Counted from the stretch's first letter, positions 33,891 through 44,095 are shown. The stretch: 64,000 bases of DNA from Robiginitomaculum sp. (GCA_021776525.1 JAJFFT010000006.1:639592-703591), one strand, 5' to 3'. Notes: generated by a model from the letters alone, not told the origin. Numbers and translations: made by a program.

Positions 33891-35963
33891 TTACCAGATT
33901 TTGACCCGCTCTTCCGGGGGCAGATACATGGCATTGTCAGGCTGTACATCAAAGGCTGTGTACCAGGCATCCATATTACGCACGATACCATTGGCACGAT
34001 ATTCGCCCGGTGAATGCGGGTCTGTTGTCAGGCGATTGATGAGCGTTTCATCACGCATTTTGCGTCGCCAGATCTGTCCCCAGGACAAGAACAGACGCTG
34101 ATCACCGCTATAGCCGTCGATCACAGGCGCTTCCTTGCCCTTGAGTGAAAGCTTGTAGGCCGTATAGGCAAAGTTCAAGCCGCCCAGGTCGCCGATGTTT
34201 TCGCCCATGGTCAGATCACCCTTAACATGATGGCCTTCCAGTGGTTCAAACTGGTCGTATTGTGCACCCAGCTTAGCGGCACGTTCGTCAAAGGCTTTGG
34301 CATCTTCTTCTGTCCACCAGTCTCGTAACAGGCCGGTGCCGTCAGATTTGCGGCCCTGATCATCAAATCCGTGTCCCATTTCATGACCAATTACGGCGCC
34401 AATACCACCATAATTGACCGCAGGGTCTGCATTGGGGTCAAAGAAAGGGGCCTGCAAAATTGCCGCCGGAAAGACAATCTCATTGCGGGTCGGCGAGTAA
34501 TAGGCATTGACAGTTTGCGGGCTCATAAACCATTCGTTTTTGTCAATTGGCCCACCCAGTTTGGAAATCTGATCATTATAGGCCCACATATTGCCGGCAC
34601 GGATATTGCCGATCAGGTCATCACGCTTGATCTGCATGGATGAATAGTCTTTCCAGACATCAGGGTAACCGATCTTGGGCGTAAACGCAGCCAGTTTGGC
34701 GTGGGCCTCGACCTTGGTTTCCGGTGACATCCATTCCAGCTTGTCGATATGCTGGCCCAGCGCGGTGCGCAGGTTTTCAACCAGCTCGACCATTTTAGTT
34801 TTTGATTCTGGCGGGAAATGCTTTTTCACATAGACCTGACCAATGGACTCGCCGACTGTATTACTGACCAGTGAAACGCCGCGTTTCCAGCGGTCACGCT
34901 GTTTCGGCTGGCCACGTAATGTTTTTCCATAAAAGGAAAAATTCTCTTCGTCATATATAGCGGGCAGTTGTGCCGCGTAATTCGACAGGGTTTTAAAGGT
35001 CAAAAATGCCTGCCAGTCTTTAACCGGTGTGTCAGCAAAAATTTTGGCAATTTTTGGAAAAGCGCTTTTTTCCTGTACAATCAGGGTGTTCAAATCGCCA
35101 AGGCCTGCGGCCTCAGCGGCGTGGTGCCAGGGGAAGCCGGGGGCATAGGTATCCAGCTCATCTAGCGTCATCTTGTTATAGGTCAAATCGCGATTGCGGC
35201 GGTCTTTGCGTTCCCAGTGCGCTTCGGCCAGCTTGGTTTCAATGGCCATAATGGTATCGGCCTTGCCGCTGGCATCATCAATGCCGGCGAGGTCCAGCAT
35301 GTTGGCCATGTGTTTGATATAGGCGGCGCGGATATCCTTGAAACGCTGGTCGTCTTTTAAGTAATAATCACGATCCGGCAGGCCCAGACCGGCATGGCCC
35401 ATATAGAAGGCGTACTGGTCAGGCTGTTTGGAATCAATGTTTACAAAGCCACCAAAGATCGAGCCGGCTTGCATGTCGGCGGCCATCATCAAGGTGGTTA
35501 CATCATCATGGGTTGTGGCGGCGTTGATTTTATCAAAATCGCCCTGCAACGGCTCCAAACCCCTCAGCTCGATAGTTTTTGTGTCCATGAAGCTGGCAAA
35601 CAGATCGCCGATTTTCTGCTCTGCAGAACCAGGCGCGGCGGTTTTTGCTGCGGCATCTTCAATAATGGCTTTGACCTGTTTTTCCGAACGTTCAGCCAAC
35701 ACCGTAAACGAGCCATAATTCGTGCGGTCTTCGGGGATTTCGAATGTGTCGAGCCAAGTGCCGTTGACATAACGATAAAAGTCATCGCCGGGGGTAATGC
35801 TTTCGTTCATGGCAGTGGAATCTATACCAAAACTGCCCAGCTCTGCTTTGGCCGCGACCGCCGCTTTCTCATCCTGATCTGCTGAATTCTGGGCTTGATT
35901 GGCTGGTGTGCACGATGCCAGCACGGCAAATGTAGCCGCCGTAATTAAAAGATGCTTTTTCAT
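33891..35963 (-). CDS. M13 family (neprilysin-like) metallopeptidase lipoprotein
   Basis: The 690-residue product starts at 35963, 8 bp after GAGG, and has a lipobox (FAVLASC). Two M13 regions are clear: an N-terminal domain beginning GDDFYRYVNGTWLD and the catalytic C-terminal domain with NAYYSPTRNEIVFPAAILQ, zinc motif HEMGH in VIGHEMGHGFDD, and GENIGDLGG with the third ligand. The C-terminal PPEERVKIW is the normal family end. Such enzymes cut peptides up to about 40 residues in the periplasm or at the surface. The gene lies alone between two operons. Confidence 0.95.
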   Translation of the reverse strand: MKKHLLITAATFAVLASCTPANQAQNSADQDEKAAVAAKAELGSFGIDSTAMNESITPGDDFYRYVNGTWLDTFEIPEDRTNYGSFTVLAERSEKQVKAIIEDAAAKTAAPGSAEQKIGDLFASFMDTKTIELRGLEPLQGDFDKINAATTHDDVTTLMMAADMQAGSIFGGFVNIDSKQPDQYAFYMGHAGLGLPDRDYYLKDDQRFKDIRAAYIKHMANMLDLAGIDDASGKADTIMAIETKLAEAHWERKDRRNRDLTYNKMTLDELDTYAPGFPWHHAAEAAGLGDLNTLIVQEKSAFPKIAKIFADTPVKDWQAFLTFKTLSNYAAQLPAIYDEENFSFYGKTLRGQPKQRDRWKRGVSLVSNTVGESIGQVYVKKHFPPESKTKMVELVENLRTALGQHIDKLEWMSPETKVEAHAKLAAFTPKIGYPDVWKDYSSMQIKRDDLIGNIRAGNMWAYNDQISKLGGPIDKNEWFMSPQTVNAYYSPTRNEIVFPAAILQAPFFDPNADPAVNYGGIGAVIGHEMGHGFDDQGRKSDGTGLLRDWWTEEDAKAFDERAAKLGAQYDQFEPLEGHHVKGDLTMGENIGDLGGLNFAYTAYKLSLKGKEAPVIDGYSGDQRLFLSWGQIWRRKMRDETLINRLTTDPHSPGEYRANGIVRNMDAWYTAFDVQPDNAMYLPPEERVKIW

Positions 35964-36060
35964 AAGGTGTTTTCCTCTGTTTCCCATGCAAACTTAGCGG
36001 TAAAGCCCCTGGCTGCAAGAACCAGAGGCTTTTCCAATATTAATTGTTGTTAATGTCGAG

Positions 36061-39000
36061 CTATTCAGCGGGTAGAACCTCCAAATGGTCGACATCTTCA
36101 TCGGTCAATTCTTCCAGGCTGGTACCAAACTTGGGCTGTTGGACGCCCGTAATCAGCCAGACGAAGAAGCGGCGAATGTCGGCGCCAATGGCATACAGTG
36201 CCGGCACAAAGAACAGGGTCACAAACAAGGCAAACAATACCCCGTATGAGAGACCGATAGCCACCGGGATCAACACCTGAGCCTGAATGGATTTTGCCAT
36301 CAACAAAGGCAATAAACCAACAAAGGTCGTCAGCGAGGTCAGGATGATCGGGCGGAACCGTTCGGTCCCGGCCTCGACCAGCGCTCGCGCGCCGCCGACG
36401 CCCTTTTCCCGTAATCGGTTCACGTAATCAACCAGCACCAGATTGTCATTCACCGCCACTCCGGCTGCGGCCATGAAGCCCAACAAAGAGAACAGGTTCA
36501 TGGATTGACCAAGCACCAGATGGCCCAGGACGGCACCCATAAAGCAGAAGGGAATGGCCGCCAGCAAAATAAGCAAAGGCTGGGCATAAGAGCGAAAGGC
36601 AATCGCCACCAGGATATAGGCAACACCAAAGGCGATCAGCGAAAGGGTAATCAGTTCTTTCATGAACTCAGCCTGGCCTTGCGCCCGGCCAATATTACCC
36701 CGATGCACTTTGGGGTTATCAGCGTCAAAATCAACAAAGAAGTTTTCCTTCATGTCTTTTTGAATTTCGCCAATCCGTTCATTGACCACTTCGGCACTGA
36801 CGATAATGGCGCGTTGGCGCTCACGTCTCAAAATCTGGCTGATGCCCGGTGCAAAATGCATTTCTGCGACGGAATACAACGGTACTTCACGGCCATCAGA
36901 AGCGCGAATACGCATTTTTTTCAAGAAATCCAGAGATTCGCGATCGGACCGTGGATAGCGGACAAACACCCGCACATCCTTGCCATCACGCGGCAGGCGT
37001 TGCACTTCATCGCCAAAGAATCCTTGACGAACCTGACGTGCCACATCGGTAATGGTGATCCCCAGGGTTTCGGCACCAGGTTTCAGATTAAACTGGACCT
37101 CATCTGTGGCGGACTGGCTGTCGTTGACGACATTATACACACCGTCATAGCTGCGCAGGCGCGCCATCAGCTCATCCGCCGCCTTGGTCAAGGCGTCCAT
37201 ATCAGTGGAGTTTAGAACAAATTCCAAGGGCGGACCATTATTGTTTTGCAAGTACTCAACAGTGATTTTCTCTGCATCGGGTACTGCGCCGATCAGTTCG
37301 CGCAGGCGCGCTGCCGTATCTTTGGCACTGAGCGCACGTGTTTCTGGCGGCACCAATTTGACCAGCGCCAGAACATTGTTTTCGCGGGCGCGGGTATACC
37401 AGTTTTCAACCAGAGTTTTTCCGCCCTCGCTGACCTCTTCCTCCAGCGCCTTCTCGGCCGCCTGAATTTGTGCCAGGACTTCCATTGAGCGCGCATAAGG
37501 CGTGCCTTGTGGCAAGGTCACATCAATATTGATCTGATCAGACTCAGTTTCCGGCATGAAGGTGAACTTCATAATGCCCGTGGTCATCAGGCCAACCGAC
37601 ATAATCGCTGTGGCAATGAACAACGATGCCGTCAGATAGCGCCGACGTACGGCAAACTTCATCATGGGCCGATAAACGTGGTGTGCGAACCACAAGATGC
37701 TGTCTGCAATTTTTGCCTGAAAACGGGCTAATCGCGTATTGGGGTTATAGGGTTTCAGGTGTGATAAATGTGAAGGCAAGATCAGCAGTGATTCAACCAA
37801 AGAGAAGAACAAAGCCAAGATCACCACAAGGGAGATGGCCTTGGTAAATTCCTTGGTGGCGCCGGAAAGGTACATCCATGGCGCAAAGAAAATCATCGTG
37901 GTGAGAACGGCAAAGATCACCGGCTTGAGCACCATTTGCGTGCCTGAAACCACAGCATCTAAGCCTTGTTCACCTTCTTCGGTTTTTCGGTGAATGGCCT
38001 CGCCGACAATAATGGCATCATCCACGATAACCCCGATCACCAGTAAGAAGGCAAAGGTGGAAATCATGTTGAACGAGACACCCAGAAGGGGCAGTAAGGC
38101 CAGCCCGCCGGCAAAGGCCGTGGCAATGCCTGCGGCCACCCAAAGGGCAATCGCCGGGCGCAAAAACAACATCAACGTGATCAACACCAAAATCAGGCCT
38201 GAAAAGAAATTTGAGGCAATGGTGTGAATACGGGAATTATAGGCAATTGAGGAATCATTCCACAAAGTCAGGGACACCCCTTCGGGTAACTGGTCACGTT
38301 TTTTCTCAATATAGGCATTGACCCCTTTGGCGATCTTCACGACGTCCATTTTGGGGCCGCTCATCACATTAACCAGAACGGCGCGTTCACCATTCATGGT
38401 GGCCAGTATGTTCACTTGGGAAAACCCGTCTTTGACGTTGGCGACATCACTAACGCGAATGGCCGCGCCGTCGGGCGTCTGGCGGATAATGATCTTGTTG
38501 AAATCGTCACGATTGTCGGCCCGCTGGCGCGTACGCAATTGCATGTCGCCCAGTTTGGTGCGGATATTGCCCGAAGAAATGTTGATTGAGGTGCCACGAA
38601 TAGCCTGGGTGACATCTGAAAAACTCAGGCCATAGCGGCGCAAGGATTCTTCGGTCACCTCAATAGAGACTTCTTCATCGCGTGTCCCAAACAATTCGAC
38701 TTGTGGCACGCCGGGGATAAGCGCAATTTCGCGGCGCACCTCTTCGGCGAGACGGGATAACACCCGCTCATCCACATCGCCGGACACGGCCACGCGCATC
38801 AGCTCACTATTGTTGGCAAACAGTCGTAATTGCGGCTCTTCTGCGGCGATTGGAAACGTCGTAATAGAATCAATTTCGCGTTTCACTTCTTGCAGAAAGT
38901 CGGCACTGTTGAGGTCCTGATCGCCAATGACAATCAGCGAACCAACACTTTCCGAGGCCACAGACCACATCTTGTCGATGCCTTTAACCCGGCTGACCGC

Positions 39001-39210
39001 CTCTTCCATACGGACGACGATCTGGTCTTCAATATCCTGGGGAGAGGCGCCCAGCCACAATACGCTGACCCGAGCGCCCGGGAATTCCACATAAGGATCC
39101 AGCTCGCGTTCAATACGTACATACCCCACCAACCCGGCAATCAGGATGGCAATCATCAGAAGGTTGGCGGCAACTTTATTCTGTGCCCACCATTTTATTA
39201 TACCGTTCAT
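36061..39210 (-). CDS. RND efflux pump, inner-membrane transporter
   Basis: The 1049-residue protein has the twelve-helix RND arrangement with two large periplasmic loops. The proton-relay Asp pair is in VIGVIVDDAIIVGEA (TM4), and the TM10 region reads AAAGVAVNDNLVLVDYVN. It begins MNGIIKWWAQNKVAANLLM, as in the group of alphaproteobacterial AcrB-like pumps that is separate from classical AcrB, so substrate class (drugs, metals or lipids) is open. It is the last gene of an outer-membrane channel, adaptor, pump operon with a 12-bp gap to the adaptor gene. Confidence 0.95.
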   Translation of the reverse strand: MNGIIKWWAQNKVAANLLMIAILIAGLVGYVRIERELDPYVEFPGARVSVLWLGASPQDIEDQIVVRMEEAVSRVKGIDKMWSVASESVGSLIVIGDQDLNSADFLQEVKREIDSITTFPIAAEEPQLRLFANNSELMRVAVSGDVDERVLSRLAEEVRREIALIPGVPQVELFGTRDEEVSIEVTEESLRRYGLSFSDVTQAIRGTSINISSGNIRTKLGDMQLRTRQRADNRDDFNKIIIRQTPDGAAIRVSDVANVKDGFSQVNILATMNGERAVLVNVMSGPKMDVVKIAKGVNAYIEKKRDQLPEGVSLTLWNDSSIAYNSRIHTIASNFFSGLILVLITLMLFLRPAIALWVAAGIATAFAGGLALLPLLGVSFNMISTFAFLLVIGVIVDDAIIVGEAIHRKTEEGEQGLDAVVSGTQMVLKPVIFAVLTTMIFFAPWMYLSGATKEFTKAISLVVILALFFSLVESLLILPSHLSHLKPYNPNTRLARFQAKIADSILWFAHHVYRPMMKFAVRRRYLTASLFIATAIMSVGLMTTGIMKFTFMPETESDQINIDVTLPQGTPYARSMEVLAQIQAAEKALEEEVSEGGKTLVENWYTRARENNVLALVKLVPPETRALSAKDTAARLRELIGAVPDAEKITVEYLQNNNGPPLEFVLNSTDMDALTKAADELMARLRSYDGVYNVVNDSQSATDEVQFNLKPGAETLGITITDVARQVRQGFFGDEVQRLPRDGKDVRVFVRYPRSDRESLDFLKKMRIRASDGREVPLYSVAEMHFAPGISQILRRERQRAIIVSAEVVNERIGEIQKDMKENFFVDFDADNPKVHRGNIGRAQGQAEFMKELITLSLIAFGVAYILVAIAFRSYAQPLLILLAAIPFCFMGAVLGHLVLGQSMNLFSLLGFMAAAGVAVNDNLVLVDYVNRLREKGVGGARALVEAGTERFRPIILTSLTTFVGLLPLLMAKSIQAQVLIPVAIGLSYGVLFALFVTLFFVPALYAIGADIRRFFVWLITGVQQPKFGTSLEELTDEDVDHLEVLPAE

Positions 39211-39222
39211 CGTCAGCTCTCC

Positions 39223-40494
39223 TTAGTTGGCCACAGGTACATCGGTGGTGGCCTGGGCCACGGCGGTGTGTTCGACGGCTTCAATTTTCATGCCTTCAGC
39301 AGCGGCGCGCACTGGCGACGTAATCACCTTGTCGTCCAGCGTGATGCCGGCAAGCAGAACGGCCCGCTCACGATTTGACGAGACGACTGAAACCTTTTTC
39401 ATCGTCAGCGTGTTATCTGCTTTGGCCACATAGACTGTATTGTCACCACGCAAGGCTGTGCGGGGCACCACCAAGGCACCTGGGATTTCCCGGCCCACAA
39501 CATGGGCGTTAACGAAAAGCCCTACGGCCAAAGGCATGCCATCGTCTGCACCGGCCCCATAGGGGTCTTCGATCTGGACAAAGGCAAAGAGAACACGTGT
39601 GCGTGGATCAATGGCCGCGTCTGTGCGGGCAATGCGGCCGCTCCAATGACGTTCTTTACCAGCCACAATGGCCGATAATTCGACTTTTGGTCCGGGATTG
39701 TCTTTGCTTTCCAAATAGGCCAACGGCAGACCTAGCTGGCTCAGCTCGGTATCAGTCAGAGGCAGGCGCACTTCGACAACCTGTGTGGCAAAAATCCGTC
39801 CCAGACGTGTGCCTACAGTCACATATTGACCAAAATCGGCATTTCTGTTGCGGACACGCCCGGTAAATGGTGCCCGGATGACCGTACGCGAGAGTTGCAG
39901 TTGAGCATCAGACAGGCTGGCATTGGCAGAATCCAGTGCTGCCTGGGCCTCGGCCATTTGTGGCAGGCGCAATGTCAAAGCAGACGCTTCGCCTTCGCCC
40001 AGTTCAGCCCAATCCCGTTTGGCAATCTCTGATTCTGCCTTTTCGCGTGCTAAACGCTGTTCGGCCTGGGCCACTTGGGCTTCGGCCTGAATAACGCGCA
40101 GGCGGAAATCAGCAGGTTCAATGCGAACCAGAACGTCACCCTTGTTGAAGAACCCACCATCAATAAAACCGGGTGCCACATATACGATCTTGCCAGAAAT
40201 TTGTGGCACCGCATCAATTTCAGTTTGTGGCCGCACCTCGCCCTGGGTATTGATCGCCAGGTGCACGGTTTCTCTTTTTGGCGAGGCAACCAGAACAGCA
40301 GCAGGTTTTAATTCTTCAGCTTTTTTTTCTGGTTTGGGTTTCAAAGCCCCCATAATCATTACGCCAGCGACGCCGCCAACAATAACCACGACGGGCAGAG
40401 CGAAAACAATCATCCGCCACAAGAACAGTGCAGGGTTCTTCTGCTTGCGTTTTTGGGATGTATTGGCCGCTGTTAAGGGTTCCTGGGTGTTCAT
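39223..40494 (-). CDS. RND efflux periplasmic adaptor
   Basis: The 423-residue membrane-fusion protein has an N-terminal anchor (about 27-50, IVFALPVVVIVGGVAGVMI). A lipoyl half (VRPQTEIDAVPQISGKIVYV), a coiled-coil hairpin rich in Ala, Glu and Gln (about 130-190), the second lipoyl half (TVIRAPFTGRVRNRNADFGQ) and a beta-barrel domain follow. It links pump and outer-membrane channel. Its start overlaps the stop of the channel gene (ATGA). Confidence 0.94.
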   Translation of the reverse strand: MNTQEPLTAANTSQKRKQKNPALFLWRMIVFALPVVVIVGGVAGVMIMGALKPKPEKKAEELKPAAVLVASPKRETVHLAINTQGEVRPQTEIDAVPQISGKIVYVAPGFIDGGFFNKGDVLVRIEPADFRLRVIQAEAQVAQAEQRLAREKAESEIAKRDWAELGEGEASALTLRLPQMAEAQAALDSANASLSDAQLQLSRTVIRAPFTGRVRNRNADFGQYVTVGTRLGRIFATQVVEVRLPLTDTELSQLGLPLAYLESKDNPGPKVELSAIVAGKERHWSGRIARTDAAIDPRTRVLFAFVQIEDPYGAGADDGMPLAVGLFVNAHVVGREIPGALVVPRTALRGDNTVYVAKADNTLTMKKVSVVSSNRERAVLLAGITLDDKVITSPVRAAAEGMKIEAVEHTAVAQATTDVPVAN

Positions 40495-41903
40495 AGTGAC
40501 ATGTCCTCATCGACAATTGCGGCGGTTTTGACCGCCTGCGTATTAAAACTTCCGGCGATTGCCAAATGCAGGCGCACGCGGTTTGCCGCACGTTCTTTAT
40601 TGGCGGCGATATGCTGGCTTTCGGCGTTAATGCGTCGGCGTTGGGCATCCAAAAGCTCAAAGATGGTGCCAACACCGCGGCCATACTCGCGCACGGCCAG
40701 TTTTTCGGCTTCACGGGCTTCAATTGCCGAGACGTGAAGCGCATCTTCGCGCCGTGCCAGATAGGTTTCACCATCCAGAGCATCTTCGGCTTCGCGCCAG
40801 GCCCTTAAAACCAGGTTGGCATAGGTTTGAATCTGCTCGCGTTGCACAGCACGGGCGCGTTTGACGTCAGCTTTTAAAGCACCGCCCCGAAACAAGGGCT
40901 GAGTTAAATTGCCTAGCAATTGCCCAACCAATGTATCCAGATCAAAGAGGTCGGAAACATTGCTGCCGCTGGTTGCCGCAGAGGGGGAGAATGACAGTCG
41001 GGGCAGTAGAGCCTTGCGGGCTTCGCTGGCGCGCAGTCCTGCCGAGGTTAAACGGGCTTCGGCAGAGATAATGTCGGGGCGGCGCGTCAACAGGTCAGCG
41101 GGTGTGCCAAGACCCGAAAGCGGGCCAAGGCTTGGCAGCTCTTGTGCGGCCTTGAGGGCTTTGGCGGGGTAGCGCCCCAACAGTAATTCAAGACGGCGGG
41201 TGGCATTGGCCTGTTGTTGTTCGCGCAGGGCCAAATTGGCCTCTGAACCGGCCAAAGCCGAGCGTGCCAGACGAACATCCAACGAGCTGGACACGCCGCG
41301 GGCGTAACGCCGCCCGACGAGGCGTTCAGAGCGTTGACGTGATTGTAAATCATCATTGGCTAATGCCACTTGCTGGCCACCCTCGATCAGATCAAACCAG
41401 GCTTGTGTGGTTTGACCGGCTATAGAGAGGCGCGCTGCATCATAATCGGCCTTTGCGGCACGAACATCGGACGATCCGGCATTTGCCCGGTCTTTCAGAC
41501 GTCCCCACAAATCAGCTTCCCAACTGACAGAGAGCGCGGCGCTGTAACCGGTTGTATCGGGTGCATTTTGAATAAGGGTGCGTGTGCCTTGTGCGCTAAA
41601 ATCAAGTGTGGGGAGGCGCGATGCGGCACTGGTTATGGCAAGGGCTTGTGCTTGTGTCACGCGTTCGGCACTGGCCAGTACATCGTGATTATTCAACAGG
41701 GCCTCGTTCACCAGCGCACTTAAAGTGACGTCATGAAACGCGGCCAGCCAATCGGTGGCCATGGCGTTAACGGCCCCGGCCTGGCTTTGCCATTGACCTG
41801 GTGCTTGTAAACGCATGGTTTGTGTTTGCTCTGGCGCTGTTGGCATGCTTGCGCAGGCGCTCAAACTGAATAATGCGGCTGTCATCAGCCATGTCTTAGG
41901 CAT
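40491..41903 (-). CDS. Outer-membrane efflux channel lipoprotein (NodT/OprM type)
   Basis: The start at 41903 follows GGGGA at proper spacing and gives a lipoprotein signal (LSACASM). An upstream ATG at 41972 adds residues without family likeness. The 470-residue protein has two OEP repeats with long helices (ALVNEALLNNHDVLASAERV, then RPDIISAEARLTSAGLRASE). This is the first gene of the efflux operon, in the order channel, adaptor, pump. Confidence 0.94.
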   Translation of the reverse strand: MPKTWLMTAALFSLSACASMPTAPEQTQTMRLQAPGQWQSQAGAVNAMATDWLAAFHDVTLSALVNEALLNNHDVLASAERVTQAQALAITSAASRLPTLDFSAQGTRTLIQNAPDTTGYSAALSVSWEADLWGRLKDRANAGSSDVRAAKADYDAARLSIAGQTTQAWFDLIEGGQQVALANDDLQSRQRSERLVGRRYARGVSSSLDVRLARSALAGSEANLALREQQQANATRRLELLLGRYPAKALKAAQELPSLGPLSGLGTPADLLTRRPDIISAEARLTSAGLRASEARKALLPRLSFSPSAATSGSNVSDLFDLDTLVGQLLGNLTQPLFRGGALKADVKRARAVQREQIQTYANLVLRAWREAEDALDGETYLARREDALHVSAIEAREAEKLAVREYGRGVGTIFELLDAQRRRINAESQHIAANKERAANRVRLHLAIAGSFNTQAVKTAAIVDEDMSL

Positions 41904-42213
41904 TCTTTGTCCCCGGGAGTTAAAACTGGTTGTTGAGTGGACCATAAGTTGTGCATCGCGAATGTCAATCAATATTTATTGATAAACAACAAATATTTCA
42001 TGAATTTCATAAACTAACCACCCTCTTGTCATCTTCCTTTTATGTATGGCGCCTTGGGAAAGTGCGCGTTGCGCATCGTTTCGTTCCAAGGGGCGCAATA
42101 TTATAAGGATGCGCCACAATTGCCTTTTGGATGCAGTACGTGGATAAAAAGACGGTATTAAGGACGTTCTGGTTCATTCTTGTGTTAACTCTGAATGCGT
42201 TCGTAAGGGCGGT
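41904..42213. other. Divergent intergenic region of 310 bp
   Basis: AT-rich next to the efflux operon, with a 16-bp palindrome at 41968-41983. A GC-rich fold-prone segment lies at 42049-42096, where GCGCCTTGG can pair with CCAAGGGGCGC around a TGCGC/GCGCA hairpin. No gene is seen. Confidence 0.5.
41968..41983. promoter_or_regulatory. Palindrome upstream of the efflux operon
   Basis: ATCAATATTTATTGAT is a perfect 16-bp palindrome, 65 bp upstream of the channel start codon in an AT-rich promoter region. It is a candidate operator for a repressor that is not encoded next to the operon. AT-rich palindromes arise easily by chance. Confidence 0.35.
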
Positions 42214-43506
42214 ATGACGATGACAAAAAATATCTTTGCGGTTCTGATTGCCGGGTTTGCACCATTGTTTCTTATTGGCAGTGTTGGGGCGCCCGTGGTG
42301 GCGGGTTTGTGGGTTGGTCTGGCTGCGGCGGTTCTGGTCTTGCTGGTCTTGCGGGTTCCTCTACCGCCTCTGGTGGTGCCTTCTTCGCAAGAAACCGAAA
42401 TTGAAGAACAGCGCCCGAACCAGGCTGAGCAGGTACTTGGCACATTGCCTGATCCGGTGATTTTGATAGACGAGAAAGATCGGGTCTGTTTTGCCAATGC
42501 GGCGGCACAGGCCATTTACCCCGGATTTGAATCTGGGGTTTTGTTATCGGTTTTTGTCCGTCATCCCGAAGTTCTTGCACTGGCGGCGCGTGCCCGCAAA
42601 AAAGGCGGCCCACACGCGTTACGTTTTGCTTTACGCCGCCCCGCGCCCCGCTTTTTAAGGGTGGTCGCGTTAACGCTAGGCGATGGGCAATACGCGTTGG
42701 TTTTTCAGGATGAAACTGAATTGCACCATGCCGAGCACTTGCGTGCAGGGTTTCTGGCCAATGTCAGCCACGAGCTGCGCACACCGCTGGCATCACTAAG
42801 CGGTTATATTGAAACCTTGAGCGGCCATGCCAAGGATGATGCACAAGCGCGGGACAAATTTCTGGGGATTATGGCCGACCAGGCTGGGCGAATGGGCCGC
42901 TTGATTGATGATATCCTATCGCTCAGCCGTATTGAAATGGACGAGCATCAGGTCCCGCGGGATCACGTCGATCTTAATGCGGTCATAATCGACGTGGTTG
43001 ATGCGCTGGCTCCGGTGGCAAAGGGGCGCGATGTGACTCTGTTCGTTGATTTGCCGGATATACCCGTTCCGGTCATCGGGGAGCGCGACCAGCTGATCCA
43101 GATTGTCCAGAACTTAATCGACAATGCCATAAAATACACGCCGCGCGGTAAAAAGGTTGAGATCATTTTGACCGGGAAAACAGACCGGCAAAGCCCGGAT
43201 TTTGTGCGCAAGGCCATGGGGGACACGGCGCCGCGCCTGCACATTGTCGAGGCCCCACGCTCTGGTGTGCAGGACTTTGCCATGCTGCGCATACGCGATT
43301 CTGGCCCTGGCATTGATGATCAGCATTTGCCGCGCCTCGGAGAGCGCTTTTACAGGGTTGAGGATGGCAAGACGGCCGAACGTTCTGGAACAGGCCTGGG
43401 GCTGGCAATTGTCAAACATATCGTCAACCGTCATCGCGGTGCGTTAAGCGTGCAAAGCAAGCCTGGCCTGGGGACTGTGTTTACGGTGGCGCTGCCGCGC
43501 CGCTGA
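42214..43506 (+). CDS. PhoR-like sensor histidine kinase
   Basis: The 430-residue protein has two hydrophobic N-terminal segments (about 6-24 and 28-50). A PAS-like region (LPDPVILIDEKDRVCFANAA) follows, then the dimerisation domain with phospho-acceptor His186 (NVSHELRTPL) and the ATPase domain: N-box QNLIDNAIKYTP, G1 DSGPGIDD, F-box LGERFYRVE and G2 SGTGLGLAIVKH. Domain order and the short membrane region are as in PhoR, the phosphate-starvation kinase. But no phoB, pstSCAB or phoU gene is adjacent, so the assignment to phosphate is only suggested. Confidence 0.9.
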   Translation: MTMTKNIFAVLIAGFAPLFLIGSVGAPVVAGLWVGLAAAVLVLLVLRVPLPPLVVPSSQETEIEEQRPNQAEQVLGTLPDPVILIDEKDRVCFANAAAQAIYPGFESGVLLSVFVRHPEVLALAARARKKGGPHALRFALRRPAPRFLRVVALTLGDGQYALVFQDETELHHAEHLRAGFLANVSHELRTPLASLSGYIETLSGHAKDDAQARDKFLGIMADQAGRMGRLIDDILSLSRIEMDEHQVPRDHVDLNAVIIDVVDALAPVAKGRDVTLFVDLPDIPVPVIGERDQLIQIVQNLIDNAIKYTPRGKKVEIILTGKTDRQSPDFVRKAMGDTAPRLHIVEAPRSGVQDFAMLRIRDSGPGIDDQHLPRLGERFYRVEDGKTAERSGTGLGLAIVKHIVNRHRGALSVQSKPGLGTVFTVALPRR

Positions 43507-43510
43507 TTGC

Positions 43511-44047
43511 TCAGCGGGTAAAGCCATCTAGAGGCCGGCGAAGTTTTTGGGATTGTGGTGTAGGTAAATAAAGCGTCGCGGGGGGGCAATGTTCAACTAA
43601 GACCTTGCGCCGCACCAAATTCGCACGCGCCAGGTCTTTTAATGACAATGAGAGGGCCCGATCCGTAACGTGTATGATCCCGCGGCGAAGGTCGGAGAAT
43701 GATCTAGCCTCCTCAAGGGCGTCTATAATAGGCAATGTCCAACGTCTTCGTAAAAGCGGTAATACGTCTTGTTGTTCGCCATAGCGAATAACCTCTAAGG
43801 TGAGCGGGCCGAGTTTCTCGCCCAAGGGTGTGCGCAGATATTCCGGTCGCAAAGGGTGCCCGTGCCCGGGGTTTTCTTTGAGAAGGCCCAACATGATCAA
43901 ATGTGCTATGGCGGTTCTGATGGAGATCGGGCTGGTTTGCAGCTGTTTTGCCAGAGGGTGCGTTCTCGCTATTGCCCCTTTTTCGAGCGCGCCAAGAACT
44001 GGCAATGCCCAGCCTTTTTGAGTGAGGTCTATGAGTAAGTTTGACAT
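43511..44047 (-). CDS. Double winged-helix HxlR-like regulator
   Basis: A 178-residue protein with two similar winged-helix halves. The first (about 10-75) contains KGWALPVLGALEKG and SPISIRTAIAHLIMLGLLKE. The second (about 95-165) contains RRRWTLPIIDALEEA and VTDRALSLSLKDLARANLVR. Both halves match the HxlR pattern (W-x-L-P-I/V-L/I-x-A-L). A tandem HxlR repeat in one chain would give a monomer that mimics the usual dimer. It is transcribed divergently from the VOC gene at 44096, 48 bp apart, and is the likely regulator of that gene. Confidence 0.78.
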   Translation of the reverse strand: MSNLLIDLTQKGWALPVLGALEKGAIARTHPLAKQLQTSPISIRTAIAHLIMLGLLKENPGHGHPLRPEYLRTPLGEKLGPLTLEVIRYGEQQDVLPLLRRRWTLPIIDALEEARSFSDLRRGIIHVTDRALSLSLKDLARANLVRRKVLVEHCPPATLYLPTPQSQKLRRPLDGFTR

Positions 44048-44095
44048 AATATATTATTGTTACTATAAAAAATTATGTTCCTCAAGGAGATTCTA

